NCBI GenBank assembly: GCA_963676095.1
Contig: OY781040.1
Location: 1,860,001 to 1,924,000 of the forward strand
Origin: G963676095 sp963676095
GTDB taxonomy: Bacteria; Bacteroidota; Bacteroidia; Bacteroidales; Prolixibacteraceae
Direction of reading: 5' to 3'
DNA: 64,000 nt
Shown in pieces: positions 25,987 through 34,430 of this stretch. Made by a program: the position numbers and the translations under genes. How positions within the stretch are numbered: position 1 is the stretch's first letter; every line of letters starts with the position of its first letter. The notes under the pieces were generated by a model that saw nothing but the letters and a program-made list of their open reading frames with translations, made no database searches and was not told where the DNA came from.

Positions 25987-27249
25987 ATGCAAGAAGCTTT
26001 AACTTTAGATACATTAGCCAAATCGGCGTCAGATATGGCGATGTCGATCGATACCGTGTGGGTACTAATCACCGCAGCATTGGTGTTTTTCATGCAGGCA
26101 GGTTTTGCATTCGTGGAAGCAGGTTTTACCCGTTCGAAGAACACGGTAAATATCCTGTATAAAAACTTAATGGACTTTGCTATTGGTTCCATTGTATTCT
26201 GGTTACTTGGATTCAGCCTGATGTTTGGTGCCGATACGGCAGGTGGTTTTATCGGTAGTCCGTCAATTTTCAACCTCGATATCTGGAAAGGCGGGGTCCC
26301 GGAAGAGGCTTTCCTGATGTTCCAGACTGTATTTGCCGCTACAGCAGCGACAATCGTTTCTGGAGCAATGGCTGAACGTACCGAATTTAAATCCTACTTA
26401 TTTTATTCTTTGGTTATTTCAGTGCTCATTTACCCGATCTCGGGTCACTGGACATGGGGCGGCGGCTGGCTGGCACAAATGGCGACTCCGTTCCATGATT
26501 TTGCCGGATCGACTGTCGTTCATATGGTCGGTGGGGTAATTGCCCTTACCGGGGCAATGGCTTTAGGGCCACGTATCGGAAAATACAGTGGCAAAAAAGC
26601 CAATGCTATCCCTGGCCATAATATCCCTTACGGCGTTTTAGGCGTGTTTATTTTATGGATCGGCTGGTTTGGATTTAACCCTGGCTCGCAGCTCGCTGCT
26701 TCAGGAACAGCTAATGCAACAGCTATTTCCCATATATTTATTACGACCAATCTCGCTGCCGCTGCCGGTACTTGTGTTGCACTTTTAGTTAGTTGGTTAC
26801 GTTTCGGTAAACCGAGCCTTAGCTTCGCACTGAACGGCGCACTGGCCGGACTGGTTGCCATTACTGCCGGTTGCGACGCCGTAACGGACGGAGGCGCTGT
26901 TATTATAGGGGCGATAGCCGGTATTGTTCTGGTTTACTCAGTAACATTCATTGACAATGTACTTCATATTGATGACCCTGTGGGTGCAGTTTCCGTGCAT
27001 GGTGTCTGCGGTGCCCTGGGAACAATTCTGGTCGGATTGCTCGCCAAAGATGGAGGATTGTTTTATGGTGGCGGAACATCACAGCTGGTATCCCAGGTGA
27101 TTGGTGTCTTATCTACAGGTGCGTGGGCTTTTGTCTGCGGATTTGTCCTCTTCAAAATCCTCAAATCGACAATCGGACTTCGTGTTCCAAAACGGATTGA
27201 GGAAGAAGGACTTGATATATATGAACATGGAGAAAGTGCCTACAATTAA
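25987..27249 (+). CDS. amtB: Ammonium transporter
   Basis: The 420-residue inner-membrane protein has 11 predicted membrane spans and clear Amt landmarks: FFMQAGFAFVEAGFTRSKNT near 35-54, GHWTWGGGWL, DFAGSTVVHMVGG and a GVHGVCGALG-type His motif (VSVHGVCGALGTI near 336-348). It conducts ammonium into the cell for GOGAT and carbamoyl phosphate synthesis encoded nearby. It follows the P-II gene by 35 nt, and a terminator follows it. Confidence 0.96.
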   Translation: MQEALTLDTLAKSASDMAMSIDTVWVLITAALVFFMQAGFAFVEAGFTRSKNTVNILYKNLMDFAIGSIVFWLLGFSLMFGADTAGGFIGSPSIFNLDIWKGGVPEEAFLMFQTVFAATAATIVSGAMAERTEFKSYLFYSLVISVLIYPISGHWTWGGGWLAQMATPFHDFAGSTVVHMVGGVIALTGAMALGPRIGKYSGKKANAIPGHNIPYGVLGVFILWIGWFGFNPGSQLAASGTANATAISHIFITTNLAAAAGTCVALLVSWLRFGKPSLSFALNGALAGLVAITAGCDAVTDGGAVIIGAIAGIVLVYSVTFIDNVLHIDDPVGAVSVHGVCGALGTILVGLLAKDGGLFYGGGTSQLVSQVIGVLSTGAWAFVCGFVLFKILKSTIGLRVPKRIEEEGLDIYEHGESAYN

Positions 27250-27283
27250 TAATTTCTTCAGCCTTTAAGTCTGTAGCTTTCTC

Positions 27284-27308
27284 GAGGGCCTGCTGATATC
27301 AGGCCCTC
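27284..27308 (+). terminator. Terminator of the amtB operon
   Basis: Arms GAGGGCCTG (27284-27292) and CAGGCCCTC (27300-27308) form a 9-bp GC-rich stem with a 7-nt loop, followed by ATTTTTTG. Confidence 0.9.
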
Positions 27309-27334
27309 ATTTTTTGTATAACCAAACTCACAAA

Positions 27335-27366
27335 AAAATCCCGCACCGGAATAAGGGCGGGATTTT
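27335..27366 (-). terminator. Terminator of carB
   Basis: Arms AAAATCCCGC (27335-27344) and GCGGGATTTT (27357-27366) form a 10-bp stem. The A run at 27332-27338 is a U run on the minus-strand transcript. Confidence 0.88.
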
Positions 27367-27383
27367 CAAATTTTATTCCATTA

Positions 27384-30300
27384 TTATTTGTACTCGTCCC
27401 AGCTTTTAATATTAATCTCATCCATCTTGTATTTGCAGACAGCATAAATGAAAGCACTGGCGACACGGGCGTTGGTTATCAGAGGAATATTATAATCGAT
27501 CGAATTACGCCGTATCTTGTAACCATTACTCAGCTCACGCTTGGTATAATTCTTCGGAATATTGATAACAAGATCAATTTTCTTTTCCCGCAGGAAATCA
27601 ATCGTATTCGGTTGCTGGTCTTCCTCGTCAGGCCAGTGCACCATGACAGACTCAACTTTATTTTCCCGGAGGAACCGATGCGTTCCCTCTGTGGCATAAA
27701 TCGTGAACCCTCTTTCCGACAACATTTTCGCACTATTGAGAAGTTCCAGCTTAGAGCGTGCCGGACCGGAAGAGATCAGGATATTCTTCTCTGGAAATTT
27801 ATACCCGACCGAAAGCATCGCTTTCAGGATAGCTTCGTAAAAATTCTCGCCGATACAGCCTACTTCCCCGGTTGAAGACATATCCACTCCAAGCACAGGA
27901 TCGGCATTCAGCAGGCGCGCAAAGGAAAACTGCGGCGCCTTCACACCTACATAATCCAGTTCGAAAAGCGATTTGTCCGGTTTGTGATAAGGGAGTCCGA
28001 GCATAACCTTTGTCGCAATTTCGATCAGGTTAATTTTCATCACCTTAGACACAAACGGAAAGCTTCGCGAAGCCCTCAGGTTACACTCGATTACCTTAAT
28101 GTCATTATCCTTTGCAAGGAATTGCATGTTAAAAGGTCCGGAAATTTCAAGGGCTTTAGCAATTTGACGTGAAATTTTCTTGATCCTCCTGATCGTCTCG
28201 ACATAAAGCTTTTGAGGAGGGAATACGATTGTCGCATCGCCCGAGTGAACCCCGGCAAACTCGACATGTTCGGAGATGGCATAAGCCACCATCTCTCCCT
28301 TGTCGGCAACTGCGTCGACCTCTATTTCCTTGGCCTGTTCTATAAATTCGGTAACCACTACCGGGTATTCCTTCGAAACATCGGCAGCCATCTTCAGAAA
28401 AAACTCAAGCTGATCGTAGTTTGAGACCACATTCATGGCAGCTCCTGAAAGCACGTACGACGGACGGATCAGCACCGGGAACCCAACCTGATCTACAAAC
28501 TTATAAATATCTTCAATGCTGGTGAGCTCGCTCCAGCGCGGCTGATCGACCCCGAGCCTGTCAAGCAGGGAGCTGAATTTTTTGCGGTCTTCGGCATTAT
28601 CTATTTTTAAAGCAGAGGTCCCAAGGATCGGGACATTACTCCGGTGCAACCTCATGGCCAGGTTATTCGGGATCTGTCCTCCTACCGAAAGAATCACCCC
28701 CCTGGGATTTTCCAGTTCCACAATATCCATAACCCGTTCAAAAGTCAGCTCGTCGAAGAAGAGCCGGTCGCACGAATCATAATCAGTACTTACAGTTTCA
28801 GGGTTGTAGTTAATCATAACCGCCCTGTTTCCTTCCTTCCGGATCGTGTTGATTGCGTTGACCGAACACCAGTCAAACTCAACCGAACTTCCGATCCGGT
28901 AGGCCCCTGAGCCAAGAACAATCACCGATTTATTATCATTCAGGAACTGCACATCATGTTCTGTCCCGTTATAAGTCAGGTACAGGTAATTTGTCTGCGC
29001 AGGGTATTCTCCGGCAAGCGTATCGATTTGTTTTACAAAAGGCAGAATATTCCTCGATTTTCTGTAATCTCTCACCTCCAACAGTTTTCCATTGATCCCG
29101 AACCCCTTGGCCTTCAAGACCAGTCTGGCAATCTGAAAGTCGGAGAAACCGGCCTTTTTTACCTCCAGCAACAATTCATCGCTCAGTTTTTCCAATGAGT
29201 CAACTTTCTGTAATTTCTCTTTTAACAGATGGATCCGTTGCAGTTTCTGGAGGAACCAGCAATCTATTTTCGTTTTAGCATGAATATCCTCGACGGAGTA
29301 TCCCTTGTCAAAAGCAGCGGCAATTGCAAAAATACGCCGGTCGGTAGGATTCTCCAGTTCATTATCGATCTGTTCGATGGAGATCTCCTGCTTGTTTCCA
29401 ACGAAACCATGCATCCCAAGGCCTACCATACGGATCCCCTTCTGTATTGCCTCTTCAAAGCTGCGCCCGATGGCCATAATCTCTCCTACCGACTTCATCG
29501 AGCTTCCCAGGTTCTTTGAAACGCCGCTGAATTTATTCAGGTCCCAGCGGGGGATTTTACATACAACATAATCGAGGGCCGGCTCAAAACAGGCTGTTGT
29601 AACTTTGGTTACCTGATTTTTTAACTCGTGCAGGCCATATCCGAGTCCAAGTTTTGCGGCGACAAAAGCCAGCGGGTACCCGGTAGCCTTCGATGCCAGG
29701 GCCGACGACCTGGAAAGACGGGCATTAACCTCGATAACCCGGTAATCTTCAGACTCCGGGTCAAGGGTAAACTGAACGTTACATTCACCGATAACCCCGA
29801 TATGACGGATAATTTTTATCGCAATAGCCCTGAGCTTGTGATATTCAGCATTTGAAAGTGTCTGGGATGGAGCGACAACGATACTTTCCCCGGTGTGAAT
29901 CCCCAGCGGATCGAAGTTTTCCATATTACAAACCGTAATACAGTTATCGTACTGGTCGCGCACCACCTCGTATTCTACTTCCTTCCATCCCTTCAGCGAT
30001 TCTTCAACCAGTATCTGAGGTGAATAGGAAAAAGCACTCGAAGCAAGGTGATCAAGTTCTTCATAGCTGGTACAAAATCCGCTGCCAAGGCCACCTAAAG
30101 TATACGCAGCACGGATAATGATCGGAAACCCCAGTTTTTCTGCAGCAGCACGGGCCTCGTCCATATTGGTACAGGCTATACTGTGCGGGGTCTTCACGTT
30201 GATCTCACCCAGTTTCCCCGCAAAAATATTCCGGTCTTCCGTGTCGATTATCGATTGTACCGGGGTACCGACAACCTGGATATTATATTTTTCAAAAACA

Positions 30301-30620
30301 CCTTTTCTGAAAAGCTCTACCCCGCAGTTTAACGCGGTCTGACCTCCAAAAGCAAGAAGTATCCCGTCTGGTTTTTCCTTTTTGATTACCTGCTCCACGA
30401 AATAAGCTGTTACCGGCAAAAAATAAACTTTGTCGGCAATTTCTTCAGATGTCTGAATAGTCGCAATATTCGGATTGATCAGGACAGTTTTCACACCTTC
30501 TTCTTTCAGTGCTTTCAGTGCCTGGGAACCGGAATAGTCAAATTCTCCTGCTTCCCCGATTTTGAGAGCGCCCGATCCCAGAACTATTGCCTTCTTTATA
30601 CTTGTATTTAATCGTACCAT
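27384..30620 (-). CDS. carB: Carbamoyl phosphate synthase large subunit
   Basis: The 1078-residue protein makes carbamoyl phosphate from ammonia, bicarbonate and two ATP for arginine and pyrimidine synthesis. Two homologous ATP-grasp halves are visible: the first opens with VLGSGALKIGEAGEFDYSG, the second with VIVLGSGAYRIGSSVEFDW, and a C-terminal MGS-like regulatory domain follows (from about 940). The frame reaches 30647, but the ATG at 30620 gives the usual short N-terminus and has an A-rich leader, so it is preferred. It follows carA closely. Confidence 0.96.
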   Translation of the reverse strand: MVRLNTSIKKAIVLGSGALKIGEAGEFDYSGSQALKALKEEGVKTVLINPNIATIQTSEEIADKVYFLPVTAYFVEQVIKKEKPDGILLAFGGQTALNCGVELFRKGVFEKYNIQVVGTPVQSIIDTEDRNIFAGKLGEINVKTPHSIACTNMDEARAAAEKLGFPIIIRAAYTLGGLGSGFCTSYEELDHLASSAFSYSPQILVEESLKGWKEVEYEVVRDQYDNCITVCNMENFDPLGIHTGESIVVAPSQTLSNAEYHKLRAIAIKIIRHIGVIGECNVQFTLDPESEDYRVIEVNARLSRSSALASKATGYPLAFVAAKLGLGYGLHELKNQVTKVTTACFEPALDYVVCKIPRWDLNKFSGVSKNLGSSMKSVGEIMAIGRSFEEAIQKGIRMVGLGMHGFVGNKQEISIEQIDNELENPTDRRIFAIAAAFDKGYSVEDIHAKTKIDCWFLQKLQRIHLLKEKLQKVDSLEKLSDELLLEVKKAGFSDFQIARLVLKAKGFGINGKLLEVRDYRKSRNILPFVKQIDTLAGEYPAQTNYLYLTYNGTEHDVQFLNDNKSVIVLGSGAYRIGSSVEFDWCSVNAINTIRKEGNRAVMINYNPETVSTDYDSCDRLFFDELTFERVMDIVELENPRGVILSVGGQIPNNLAMRLHRSNVPILGTSALKIDNAEDRKKFSSLLDRLGVDQPRWSELTSIEDIYKFVDQVGFPVLIRPSYVLSGAAMNVVSNYDQLEFFLKMAADVSKEYPVVVTEFIEQAKEIEVDAVADKGEMVAYAISEHVEFAGVHSGDATIVFPPQKLYVETIRRIKKISRQIAKALEISGPFNMQFLAKDNDIKVIECNLRASRSFPFVSKVMKINLIEIATKVMLGLPYHKPDKSLFELDYVGVKAPQFSFARLLNADPVLGVDMSSTGEVGCIGENFYEAILKAMLSVGYKFPEKNILISSGPARSKLELLNSAKMLSERGFTIYATEGTHRFLRENKVESVMVHWPDEEDQQPNTIDFLREKKIDLVINIPKNYTKRELSNGYKIRRNSIDYNIPLITNARVASAFIYAVCKYKMDEINIKSWDEYK

Positions 30621-30683
30621 ATCTTTTAATTGATGATTATAACCCATCCCAGACTTTCTCTGTTCGGGAAAGCCTGGTGGCTA

Positions 30684-31769
30684 TTATCCCTTTTTGTTTT
30701 TTACTATGTTATCGATAAATTCGTCAAATAAATATTCCGTATCCACAGGACCGCTGGAGGCTTCAGGATGGAACTGGGTAGAGAAAAAGGGCTTCGTTTT
30801 ATGCCTGATCCCTTCGTTGGTCTGGTCATTCACGTTAACAAACAAAGCTTCCCAATCATCCGGGAGAGATTCAGGAGAAACAGCATATCCATGGTTTTGT
30901 GATGTAATAAAGCAACGGTCAGTACCGGTAAGCAGTACAGGCTGGTTATGGCTGCGATGCCCATATTTTAATTTATAGGTATCTCCGCCGGCAGCCCGGG
31001 CCAGTAACTGGTTTCCCAGGCAAATTCCCATGATCGGTTTTTCTATCTTCAGGGCTTTTGCAATATTTTCAACGGTAACCCCGCACATGGCAGGATCTCC
31101 AGGCCCATTTGACAAAAAAATCCCGTCATAATCCTCGCCCGTGAAATCATAATCCCATGGGACCCTGATCACTGTTGAATTTCTCTTAAGAAGGCAACGG
31201 ATGATATTATTTTTGACCCCACAATCAACCAGCACCACTTTATGCTCACCATTACCGTACACTTCCCGTGTTTCCGTACTGGCCAAAGCAACAAGGTTCT
31301 CCCTGTTCGGATCGAAAAAATCAACCTTGTCGTCCTCAAACTCAATTTTCCCCAGCATCGAGCCTTTTTCCCTCAGGATCTTGGTCAAAGCCCTGGTATC
31401 GATACCGAAAACACCCGGCACTTTCCACATTTTCAACCAGTCTCCCAAACTTTGACAAGCATTCCAGTGACAATATTCGACCGAATAATCTGAGATAACC
31501 AACCCACTAATGTGGATCTTCTGAGATTCATAAAACTCGCAGATACCATCCTTCCTGGTATCACGAGGGACACCATAATTACCGATCAAAGGATAGGTAG
31601 AAACCAATATTTGTCCCGTGTATGAAGGATCTGTTAAACTTTCGGGGTAACCGGTCATTGCCGTGTAAAAAACAACCTCCCCGGCTATTGATTTCTCGTA
31701 CCCGAAAGAAACCCCTTCAAACCGGGTCCCATCTTCCAAAACCAAACTGACTTTTTTTGCCTCTGTCAT
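30684..31769 (-). CDS. carA: Carbamoyl phosphate synthase small subunit
   Basis: The 361-residue glutaminase subunit releases ammonia from glutamine for CarB. It has the N-terminal CPSase domain (LEDGTRFEGVSFGY) and a class I amidotransferase domain with the nucleophile Cys in MGICLGNQ, oxyanion motif SNGPGDP, and catalytic His and Glu in FHPEASSGP. It is divergent from argR. A hairpin with a U run lies between its promoter region and its start. Confidence 0.96.
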   Translation of the reverse strand: MTEAKKVSLVLEDGTRFEGVSFGYEKSIAGEVVFYTAMTGYPESLTDPSYTGQILVSTYPLIGNYGVPRDTRKDGICEFYESQKIHISGLVISDYSVEYCHWNACQSLGDWLKMWKVPGVFGIDTRALTKILREKGSMLGKIEFEDDKVDFFDPNRENLVALASTETREVYGNGEHKVVLVDCGVKNNIIRCLLKRNSTVIRVPWDYDFTGEDYDGIFLSNGPGDPAMCGVTVENIAKALKIEKPIMGICLGNQLLARAAGGDTYKLKYGHRSHNQPVLLTGTDRCFITSQNHGYAVSPESLPDDWEALFVNVNDQTNEGIRHKTKPFFSTQFHPEASSGPVDTEYLFDEFIDNIVKNKKG

Positions 31770-31789
31770 TTCTGTGATCGCTTATTGTT

Positions 31790-31830
31790 AAAAAAAATGC
31801 GTCTGGCTACTGTTGTAGGGCAAACGCATT
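31790..31830 (-). promoter_or_regulatory. Attenuator-like hairpin in the carAB leader
   Basis: On the minus strand AATGCGT (31830-31824) pairs with ACGCATT (31802-31796), with a further 4-bp inner stem. A run of eight U follows, and the carA ATG lies 20 nt downstream. No minus-strand gene ends upstream, so a terminator here would control carAB. An antiterminator partner was not identified. Confidence 0.55.
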
Positions 31831-31920
31831 GAGCTTATTTTTTCTGATTTGATAACTTATCTTCACCATCTGTTTGTTAATCTATCCGACCCATTTTTAT
31901 TTATTAAAACGAATCCGTCA

Positions 31921-31928
31921 CAAAAGTA
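31921..31928 (-). promoter_or_regulatory. -7 promoter element of carAB
   Basis: The minus strand reads TACTTTTG, a perfect TAnnTTTG. The leader would be about 145 nt and include the hairpin at 31790-31830. A matching -33 box is not clear. Confidence 0.5.
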
Positions 31929-31965
31929 TAAAATATTCCTGAATTAAAATTTGTTTTTTACAAAA

Positions 31966-31983
31966 AATGAATATTTTTGCAAT
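31966..31983. promoter_or_regulatory. ArgR box-like operator 1
   Basis: The 18-mer AATGAATATTTTTGCAAT fits the core of the known ARG box (TG-x-AT-WWWW-AT-x-CA) with one mismatch. It covers the argR -7 element TATTTTTG at 31972-31979. Confidence 0.5.
31972..31979 (+). promoter_or_regulatory. -7 promoter element of argR
   Basis: TATTTTTG matches TAnnTTTG exactly and lies 27 nt before the ATG at 32006, inside operator 1. Binding of a repressor there would block this promoter. Confidence 0.55.
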
Positions 31984-31986
31984 GAA

Positions 31987-32004
31987 TTTGTATATATATT
32001 CAAA
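31987..32004. promoter_or_regulatory. ArgR box-like operator 2
   Basis: The 18-mer TTTGTATATATATTCAAA fits the ARG box pattern TNTGNATWWWWATNCANA at every fixed position. It lies 3 bp after operator 1, the spacing known between paired ARG boxes in Escherichia coli, and ends just before the argR ATG. Confidence 0.6.
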
Positions 32005-32005
32005 A

Positions 32006-32488
32006 ATGAAGGATCGCACCAACAGGCAGCTTGCTATCAAAAAGGTCTTAACCACAAGAGGGGTACATAGCCAGGAAGAATTACTGCTTATGCTCAGGGA
32101 GGAAGGTTTTGATCTGACGCAGGCAACCTTGTCGCGCGACCTGAAGATCCTGAAAGTAGCCAAAGTCCCTGATGGGAAAAAAGGTTACAGATATGTCATT
32201 CCGGAAGGGGTAACAGCGGGGCCTCAAAGCGCAGACGCAGAAGTAAGTTTTTTAGTTGACGGATTTCGCAGTATACAATTTTCCGGGAACCTGGCGGTTA
32301 TAAAGACCAAACCAGGGTATGCGAGCAGCATTGCTGTCGTTTTAGATAGTGCTGAACCTTATGAAATACTCGGGACGATCGCTGGAGATGACACCATATT
32401 GATTGTCATGCGGGACGGAATTACCCCGGGTACATTAAAGAACAGCCTGGTATTAATTATGCCGAAGTTACAGGAAAAGATTGGCTAG
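32006..32488 (+). CDS. argR: Arginine repressor
   Basis: The 160-residue protein has the ArgR N-terminal winged helix (SQEELLLMLREEGFDLTQAT, then LSRDLKILKVAKV) and the C-terminal oligomerisation and arginine-binding domain with GTIAGDDTILIVMRD. As a hexamer it represses arginine genes when arginine is abundant. The frame opens at 31967, but the ATG at 32006 is chosen: it gives the family N-terminus, and the promoter element lies between the two ATGs. Two ARG box-like sites directly upstream suggest autoregulation of the whole operon. Confidence 0.93.
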   Translation: MKDRTNRQLAIKKVLTTRGVHSQEELLLMLREEGFDLTQATLSRDLKILKVAKVPDGKKGYRYVIPEGVTAGPQSADAEVSFLVDGFRSIQFSGNLAVIKTKPGYASSIAVVLDSAEPYEILGTIAGDDTILIVMRDGITPGTLKNSLVLIMPKLQEKIG

Positions 32489-32494
32489 AAAAAC

Positions 32495-33175
32495 ATGAAA
32501 AAGATAGAAGATATTAAAGTGATAGTTGCTAATGTCTCCCACTTAAAATACATAACGGAGATTAATGACACGATCGACCTGGCATCAAAGGAACGCGGTA
32601 CAGGTATTGCACGGCGCACCGATGAATACATCAACAAAAAAATACTTGAAGGAAAAGGGATTATTGCCCTTGACGGGGAAAGTTTTGCCGGATTTTGTTA
32701 TATCGAATCCTGGGGACACAACCGGTTTGTCGCCAATTCAGGGTTGATTGTGAAAAAAGAGTACAGGGGATTAGGCCTTGCCAAAGAAATCAAGAAAAAA
32801 GCGTTTCAATTGTCAAGAACAAAATTCCCGGATGCAAAAATATTCGGATTAACAACCGGGTTGGCGGTTATGAAGATTAACCATGAGCTTGGGTACAGAC
32901 CGGTTACTTTCTCGGAACTGACCGATGATGAAGAATTCTGGAAAGGTTGTCAGAGTTGTGTAAATTACGACATCCTTCAGCGTACAAATAAAACGAAGTG
33001 TCTGTGCACAGGGATGTTGTTCGATCCTGCATGGGAAGAGAAGAAAGCTGCGGCAGAAGAGGTAAAGCAAAAAAAAGTTTCCCTGCTGGAGATGATCGGC
33101 AAATTCAGGACAAAAAACGGGACCAACGGAAAAGAATCAGCGTTGAATATTTTTAAAAAAGCAGCGCATGAGTGA
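32495..33175 (+). CDS. GNAT acyltransferase, candidate first enzyme of arginine synthesis
   Basis: The 226-residue protein has a GNAT acyl-CoA site (GLIVKKEYRGLGLAKEIKK near residues 84-102) and a Cys-bearing C-terminal part (CQSCVNYD, CLCTG), with a Lys-rich tail. It lies 6 nt after argR and before argG in one operon. No argA or argJ is present in the window, so it is the natural candidate for glutamate N-acetyl- or N-succinyltransferase. That assignment is inference from position; Bacteroidota relatives are found at the same place. Confidence 0.75.
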   Translation: MKKIEDIKVIVANVSHLKYITEINDTIDLASKERGTGIARRTDEYINKKILEGKGIIALDGESFAGFCYIESWGHNRFVANSGLIVKKEYRGLGLAKEIKKKAFQLSRTKFPDAKIFGLTTGLAVMKINHELGYRPVTFSELTDDEEFWKGCQSCVNYDILQRTNKTKCLCTGMLFDPAWEEKKAAAEEVKQKKVSLLEMIGKFRTKNGTNGKESALNIFKKAAHE

Positions 33176-33231
33176 TATTTTCAGATAACAATTACTGTAA
33201 ATATTATGACAGTATTTAAAATTATAAAAGG

Positions 33232-34425
33232 ATGAAAGAAAAGGTAGTATTGGCATACAGCGGAGGTTTGGATACCTCATTCTGTGCAAAATACTTGTCA
33301 GAAGAAAAAGGATTGGAAGTTTATACAGCAATTGCCAATACCGGCGGTTTTAGCAGTGAAGAACTTAAAGTAATCGAAAAAAAGGCTTATGAATTGGGAG
33401 CCACCAGGCACGTTGCATTGGATGTGACCCATACTTATTACGATAAGTGCATCCGCTACATGGTTTTCGGAAATGTACTGAGAAACAATACTTACCCCAT
33501 TTCTGTAAGTTCGGAACGTGTTTTCCAGGCGATAGCTATCATCGAATATGCAAAAAAGGTAGGCGCAAAATATGTTGCACATGGCAGTACCGGCGCAGGG
33601 AACGACCAGGTACGTTTCGACCTGACTTTCCAGGTACTGGCACCCGATATTGAAATACTGACGCCAACCCGTGACCTGCAGCTTAGCAGGAACGAAGAAA
33701 TAGATTATCTGAAAAAACACGGGATCGTGGCAGACTGGACCAAGATGGCATACTCAATCAACAAAGGCCTCTGGGGAACCAGCATTGGAGGAAAAGAAAC
33801 ACTGAGTTCCGACCAGACACTGCCGGAATCGGCCTATCCCTCGCAGTTGCAAGAGACCGGCGAAAAAGAAATTGTACTTGAGTTTGAAAAAGGCGAACTG
33901 GTAGCCGTTGACGGCACAACCTATGAAAACCGCGTTGACGGGATCCGTGCACTGGAGGCGATAGCTGCCCCTTTCGCCATTGGCCGCGACATGCACATTG
34001 GCGACACCATTATCGGGATCAAGGGACGTGTCGGCTTTGAAGCTGCTGCCCCTATGCTTATTATCAAGTCGCACCAAATGCTGGAAAAACATACGCTCAC
34101 AAAATGGCAAATGTACTGGAAAGACCAATTGTCAAACTGGTATGGTATGTTTATGCACGAAGCATTGTACCTTGACCCGGTGATGCGCGACATTGAAAAA
34201 TTTCTTGAACATTCTCAGGAATCCGTCTCAGGGAAGGTAATTGTAAAGCTGAAACCTTATCACTATATCCTGGTAGGTGTCGATTCTTCCTTCGACCTGA
34301 TGAAGTCAGACTTTGGCGAATACGGAGAGATGAACAAAGCCTGGACAAGTGAAGATGTGAAAGGATTTACCAAGATACTCGGGACTTCTCTGAAAATTTA
34401 CAATTCAGTCAACAAAAAATATTGA
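33232..34425 (+). CDS. argG: Argininosuccinate synthase
   Basis: The 397-residue enzyme joins citrulline and aspartate with ATP. It shows the N-type ATP pyrophosphatase loop AYSGGLDTSF near residues 6-15, GSTGAGNDQVRFD near 117-129 and the C-terminal LKPYHYILVGVDSSFD. It follows the GNAT gene by 56 nt; that gap contains an inverted repeat TACTGT-N10-ACAGTA (33193-33214). The argC ATG comes 5 nt after its stop. Confidence 0.96.
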   Translation: MKEKVVLAYSGGLDTSFCAKYLSEEKGLEVYTAIANTGGFSSEELKVIEKKAYELGATRHVALDVTHTYYDKCIRYMVFGNVLRNNTYPISVSSERVFQAIAIIEYAKKVGAKYVAHGSTGAGNDQVRFDLTFQVLAPDIEILTPTRDLQLSRNEEIDYLKKHGIVADWTKMAYSINKGLWGTSIGGKETLSSDQTLPESAYPSQLQETGEKEIVLEFEKGELVAVDGTTYENRVDGIRALEAIAAPFAIGRDMHIGDTIIGIKGRVGFEAAAPMLIIKSHQMLEKHTLTKWQMYWKDQLSNWYGMFMHEALYLDPVMRDIEKFLEHSQESVSGKVIVKLKPYHYILVGVDSSFDLMKSDFGEYGEMNKAWTSEDVKGFTKILGTSLKIYNSVNKKY

Positions 34426-34430
34426 CCTTG

